Shown in pieces: positions 21,173 through 23,053 of a stretch of 23,053 nucleotides of DNA. Origin of the DNA: Aquificaceae bacterium (lineage in GTDB: Bacteria; Aquificota; Aquificia; Aquificales; Aquificaceae); assembly GCA_015492115.1 (NCBI GenBank), contig WGFS01000210.1:1-23053 (forward strand), written 5' to 3'. The notes under the pieces are model-generated. The model was given only the letters and a program-made list of their open reading frames with translations. It was not told the origin of the DNA and made no database searches. The position numbers were made by a program, and so were the translations under genes. Position 1 is the first letter of the stretch. Every line of letters begins with the position of its first letter.

Positions 21173-22792
21173 CTATACCTCCCCGAGCATCTCAGCAAGC
21201 TCATCTCTGAAGAAGGGTCTCCCGTCGTACTTCCTTATGTTCCTGTGGGACTTTATACCGTGCATGTTGAGAAGCCTCTCAAACTGCCCAGATGCAGAAC
21301 ATTCAAGGGAAACTACAAGCTCCGCGGTACCGATCTCCTCCCTAAGCTTATCAGCAGGGAAAGGCTCCAGAAACAGGGGTCTGACGACCTTGAACCCGAG
21401 CTCCTTGGCAACATCAAGGGCTGTTCCCCAGGTGGAACCCCATGTCACTATAACCTTTTTAGAACTCTCGTTTCCACCAACGACTACAGCATCCTCACGG
21501 GAGAGAATGTACTCTCTGAGGGTCTCTCCCTTTTTGAGCCTTTTATCCTGCATCCTCTTGACGAGCTTGGCGTCCTCAACGGTTATCCCCCTCTCGTCGT
21601 GCTCGTAGCTCGTCCCTTTCACGACGATCCCCTCCTGACCCGGGAAGGCGAGGGGTGATATTCCATCCTCCGTTATCTCGTAACGCCTGTACTCGCCGTT
21701 CCCCTTCCAGAGCTTTGGCTCCTCAACGACCTTTTCTCTCTTTATGTCCGCAAGGAAGTAGCTCTCACCGAGATGCTTATCTCCAAGGATCAGCACCGGA
21801 ACCTGATACCTCCAGGCTATGTTCAGGGAGTCCCTCATGAGCAGGTAGGCTTCCTCGGGAGTCCCCGGTGCCACGACGACCCTCGGGAAGTCCCCGTGTC
21901 CTGCAAAGGTCACGAAGAGAAGATCCGCCTGGGCGGTATAGGTGGGGACACCAGTGCTTGGTCCAGCCCTCTGAGCCTCGTATATAACAATAGGGGTCTC
22001 ACTCATTCCTATTAGGCTGAGGGTCTCGGTCATGAGGGCAAAACCACCTCCGGAGGTTCCAACCATGGAACGCTTTCCCGCGTAGGCTACGCCCACAGCC
22101 ATGTTTATAACACCTATCTCGTTCTCTGGATGAACGACCTTTATGCCGAACTCTGATTTTCTCTTTGCAAGGTAATGGAGCACCGGAGACGCGGGCGTCA
22201 TGGGATAGGCTATGTAGAAATCAAGTCCTCCGTCAACCGCACCCAAGGCGACACTTTCGTTTCCCGTTACGATCTCCCCCTTCCTTTCTCCAGCTCTTTT
22301 TACCTCAAACATGCTGTCCACGGAGTTGTAGGCTTCCCTGTATATCCGTTCGTTCTTCTCCCTCTGGGGGAGGCTGAGGATAAAGGGGAGCCCTTCCTCA
22401 AGGGGTATGCCCAGGAGTTTGAGAACAGCTCCGAGCACGGAAGAGCTTTTAAAGAACCCCGGTGCCACCTCTTTGAAGGGAACTTTTACAGCTCCCTCCT
22501 TCTGCTCCTTCTCGTTTATGAGCCAGACCGTTCCCTCCTTCGCGTCCTCCTCGTGAGCCCTTATGCTCCTTCCATCGGTCGCAACTATGATGTCAGCCTT
22601 CCTGTCCACGCTGTTTACAGGCTCTTCCGAGAACCTGAGAGTCACGAAGTTGTGTCCTCCCCTTATCAAGGAAGGGTAGTCCACATAGCCGAAGACGTGA
22701 TAGCCCAGGTTTGCGAGGACACCCGCGAGCATCCTCCCTGCTTCCTTTATTCCTGCTCCTGCCTTCCCTCCTATTATGATCGTCTTCTCCAT
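21173..22792 (-). CDS. 2-oxoacid:ferredoxin oxidoreductase, fused gamma-alpha subunit
   Basis: 539 aa. The N-terminal gamma domain (about 1-175) opens with IIIGGKAGAGIKEAGRMLAG and includes the RGGHNFV turn. The alpha domain (about 180-539) has YPMTPASPVL (196-205), the equivalent of the YPITPSTP substrate loop, then HPENEIGVINMAVG and GTSGGGFALM. A C-terminal domain (WGSTWGTALDVAKELGFKVV) follows. No ferredoxin domain is fused. This gamma-alpha fusion plus a small beta subunit is the KorAB-type layout. The beta gene starts one base after its stop. Upstream, 9 bp away, is a small membrane-protein gene. No Shine-Dalgarno precedes the ATG. Confidence 0.9.
   Translation of the reverse strand: MEKTIIIGGKAGAGIKEAGRMLAGVLANLGYHVFGYVDYPSLIRGGHNFVTLRFSEEPVNSVDRKADIIVATDGRSIRAHEEDAKEGTVWLINEKEQKEGAVKVPFKEVAPGFFKSSSVLGAVLKLLGIPLEEGLPFILSLPQREKNERIYREAYNSVDSMFEVKRAGERKGEIVTGNESVALGAVDGGLDFYIAYPMTPASPVLHYLAKRKSEFGIKVVHPENEIGVINMAVGVAYAGKRSMVGTSGGGFALMTETLSLIGMSETPIVIYEAQRAGPSTGVPTYTAQADLLFVTFAGHGDFPRVVVAPGTPEEAYLLMRDSLNIAWRYQVPVLILGDKHLGESYFLADIKREKVVEEPKLWKGNGEYRRYEITEDGISPLAFPGQEGIVVKGTSYEHDERGITVEDAKLVKRMQDKRLKKGETLREYILSREDAVVVGGNESSKKVIVTWGSTWGTALDVAKELGFKVVRPLFLEPFPADKLREEIGTAELVVSLECSASGQFERLLNMHGIKSHRNIRKYDGRPFFRDELAEMLGEV
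21178..21184 (-). promoter_or_regulatory. Ribosome-binding site of the oxidoreductase beta subunit
   Basis: The minus strand reads GGGGAGG 6 nt before ATG 21171, inside the last codons of the alpha-gamma gene. It decides the beta start against the longer in-frame ATG at 21204. Confidence 0.7.
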
Positions 22793-22801
22793 ACAAATAT
22801 C

Positions 22802-23041
22802 TTAATCCTTAGTTCTCCATATGTGAAGAAGCCAGTAAATGGGCATGCTGAGAACCGAGAAGAGCAGAAATGCAAGGAGCCAGAGAGCCTTTACCTCTTT
22901 GCTCAAACTTCTGTTGCCAAGCAGATGTATCACGTAAAAGGCAAAGAGCAAACCCGTGTAAAGGTACATGAAGAAGTGGAAGGCGGTGAAGTAAAGGAAC
23001 CAGTCGGGTGCGGAAGGTGAGGTTGGGTCTTCTGTAAACAC
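22802..23041 (-). CDS. Small two-helix membrane protein (PLDc_N-like)
   Basis: 79 aa from a GTG at 23041, but the frame stays open to the window edge, so the true start may lie outside. Two hydrophobic helices are clear: LYFTAFHFFMYLYTGLLFAF and, after a charged loop (GNRSLSKEVK), ALWLLAFLLFSVLSMPIYWL. The ending ALW...MPIYWLLHIWR resembles the PLDc_N type of short membrane protein, where a charged loop precedes KALW and a Pro-x-Tyr-Trp turn ends the second helix. Function unknown. It lies 9 bp upstream of the oxidoreductase alpha-gamma gene on the same strand, so it may be in the same message. It is a conceivable membrane anchor, but nothing shows this. Confidence 0.65.
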   Translation of the reverse strand: MFTEDPTSPSAPDWFLYFTAFHFFMYLYTGLLFAFYVIHLLGNRSLSKEVKALWLLAFLLFSVLSMPIYWLLHIWRTKD

Positions 23042-23053
23042 GATCTTCAGAGG

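Noticed and set aside
21172..21204. Upstream ATG start for the oxidoreductase beta subunit
   Set aside because: It overlaps alpha-gamma and lacks a ribosome site. ATG 21171 has GGGGAGG 6 nt upstream.
22175..23020. Open frame of 281 codons on the plus strand
   Set aside because: It lies antisense to the well-supported oxidoreductase alpha-gamma gene and the small membrane protein. Its translation is a Ser/Leu/Pro/Arg-rich shadow with no recognisable domain.
1..23053. CRISPR arrays, insertion sequences, prophage, tRNA or rRNA genes
   Set aside because: I found no regularly spaced repeats, transposase or integrase motifs, inverted-repeat bounded units or tRNA-like cloverleaf sequences. Intergenic gaps are all shorter than 210 bp.

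Overview
The window reads as chromosomal core DNA of a thermophilic, hydrogen-oxidising, autotrophic bacterium, most likely of the Aquificales (Aquifex/Hydrogenobacter/Thermocrinis relatives). The grounds are the gene set: a type V fructose-1,6-bisphosphate aldolase/phosphatase, a long SucD-like protein that fits the citryl-CoA synthetase small subunit, a two-subunit (fused gamma-alpha plus beta) 2-oxoacid:ferredoxin oxidoreductase, and a cytoplasmic group 3-type [NiFe] hydrogenase. Codon use is typical of thermophiles (heavy AGG/AGA arginine and ATA isoleucine, very charged proteins). I see no insertion sequence, prophage, CRISPR array, tRNA or rRNA. The species assignment is inference.

Layout. 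1-737 (minus): an unrecognised 148-aa protein and a small cupin. 752-2867 (plus): epmA (EF-P lysine ligase), a small unknown helical protein and metF. 2848-5494 (minus): a 473-aa protein with an internal duplication and CsbD-like repeats, a family 9 glycosyltransferase and a MoaD-like sulfur carrier. 5526-6212 (plus): a Crp-type regulator. 6209-7624 (minus): gltX. 7706-8851 (plus): fructose bisphosphate aldolase/phosphatase. 8848-12272 (minus): dnaA, an aldo/keto reductase, tatC and tatB. 12482-16000 (plus): kamA/epmB-like lysine 2,3-aminomutase, a YihY-type membrane protein, a ccsB candidate and a methyltransferase. 15997-16326 (minus): a ribbon-helix-helix protein. 16491-18513 (plus): hydrogenase small and large subunits. 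18488-23041 (minus, read right to left): a small membrane protein, oxidoreductase alpha-gamma and beta, then hydrogenase-type beta (Fe-S) and gamma (FAD/NAD) subunits.

How the genes fit together. The right half holds an energy and carbon-fixation neighbourhood. The hydrogenase catalytic pair converges tail to tail on its own electron-transfer pair, and that pair follows the 2-oxoacid:ferredoxin oxidoreductase genes on the same strand. This points to H2, NAD(P)H and ferredoxin being balanced for the reductive TCA cycle; ccsB would serve the citrate-cleaving step and the bifunctional FBP enzyme would carry carbon on to sugars. epmA and the aminomutase, 11 kb apart, make a plausible EF-P beta-lysylation pathway.

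The packing is extreme. All five convergent gene pairs overlap by 4-26 bp, leaving no room for terminators. Many first genes of transcription units have a TATAAT-like hexamer 7-11 nt before the start codon and no Shine-Dalgarno sequence, which suggests leaderless mRNAs, while several internal or special genes have strong GGAGG sites. The most intriguing non-coding stretch is the 209-bp tatB/kamA divergent region, with an RNA hairpin pair ending in an intrinsic terminator, an FNR-like palindrome, and a motif shared with the ccsB leader.
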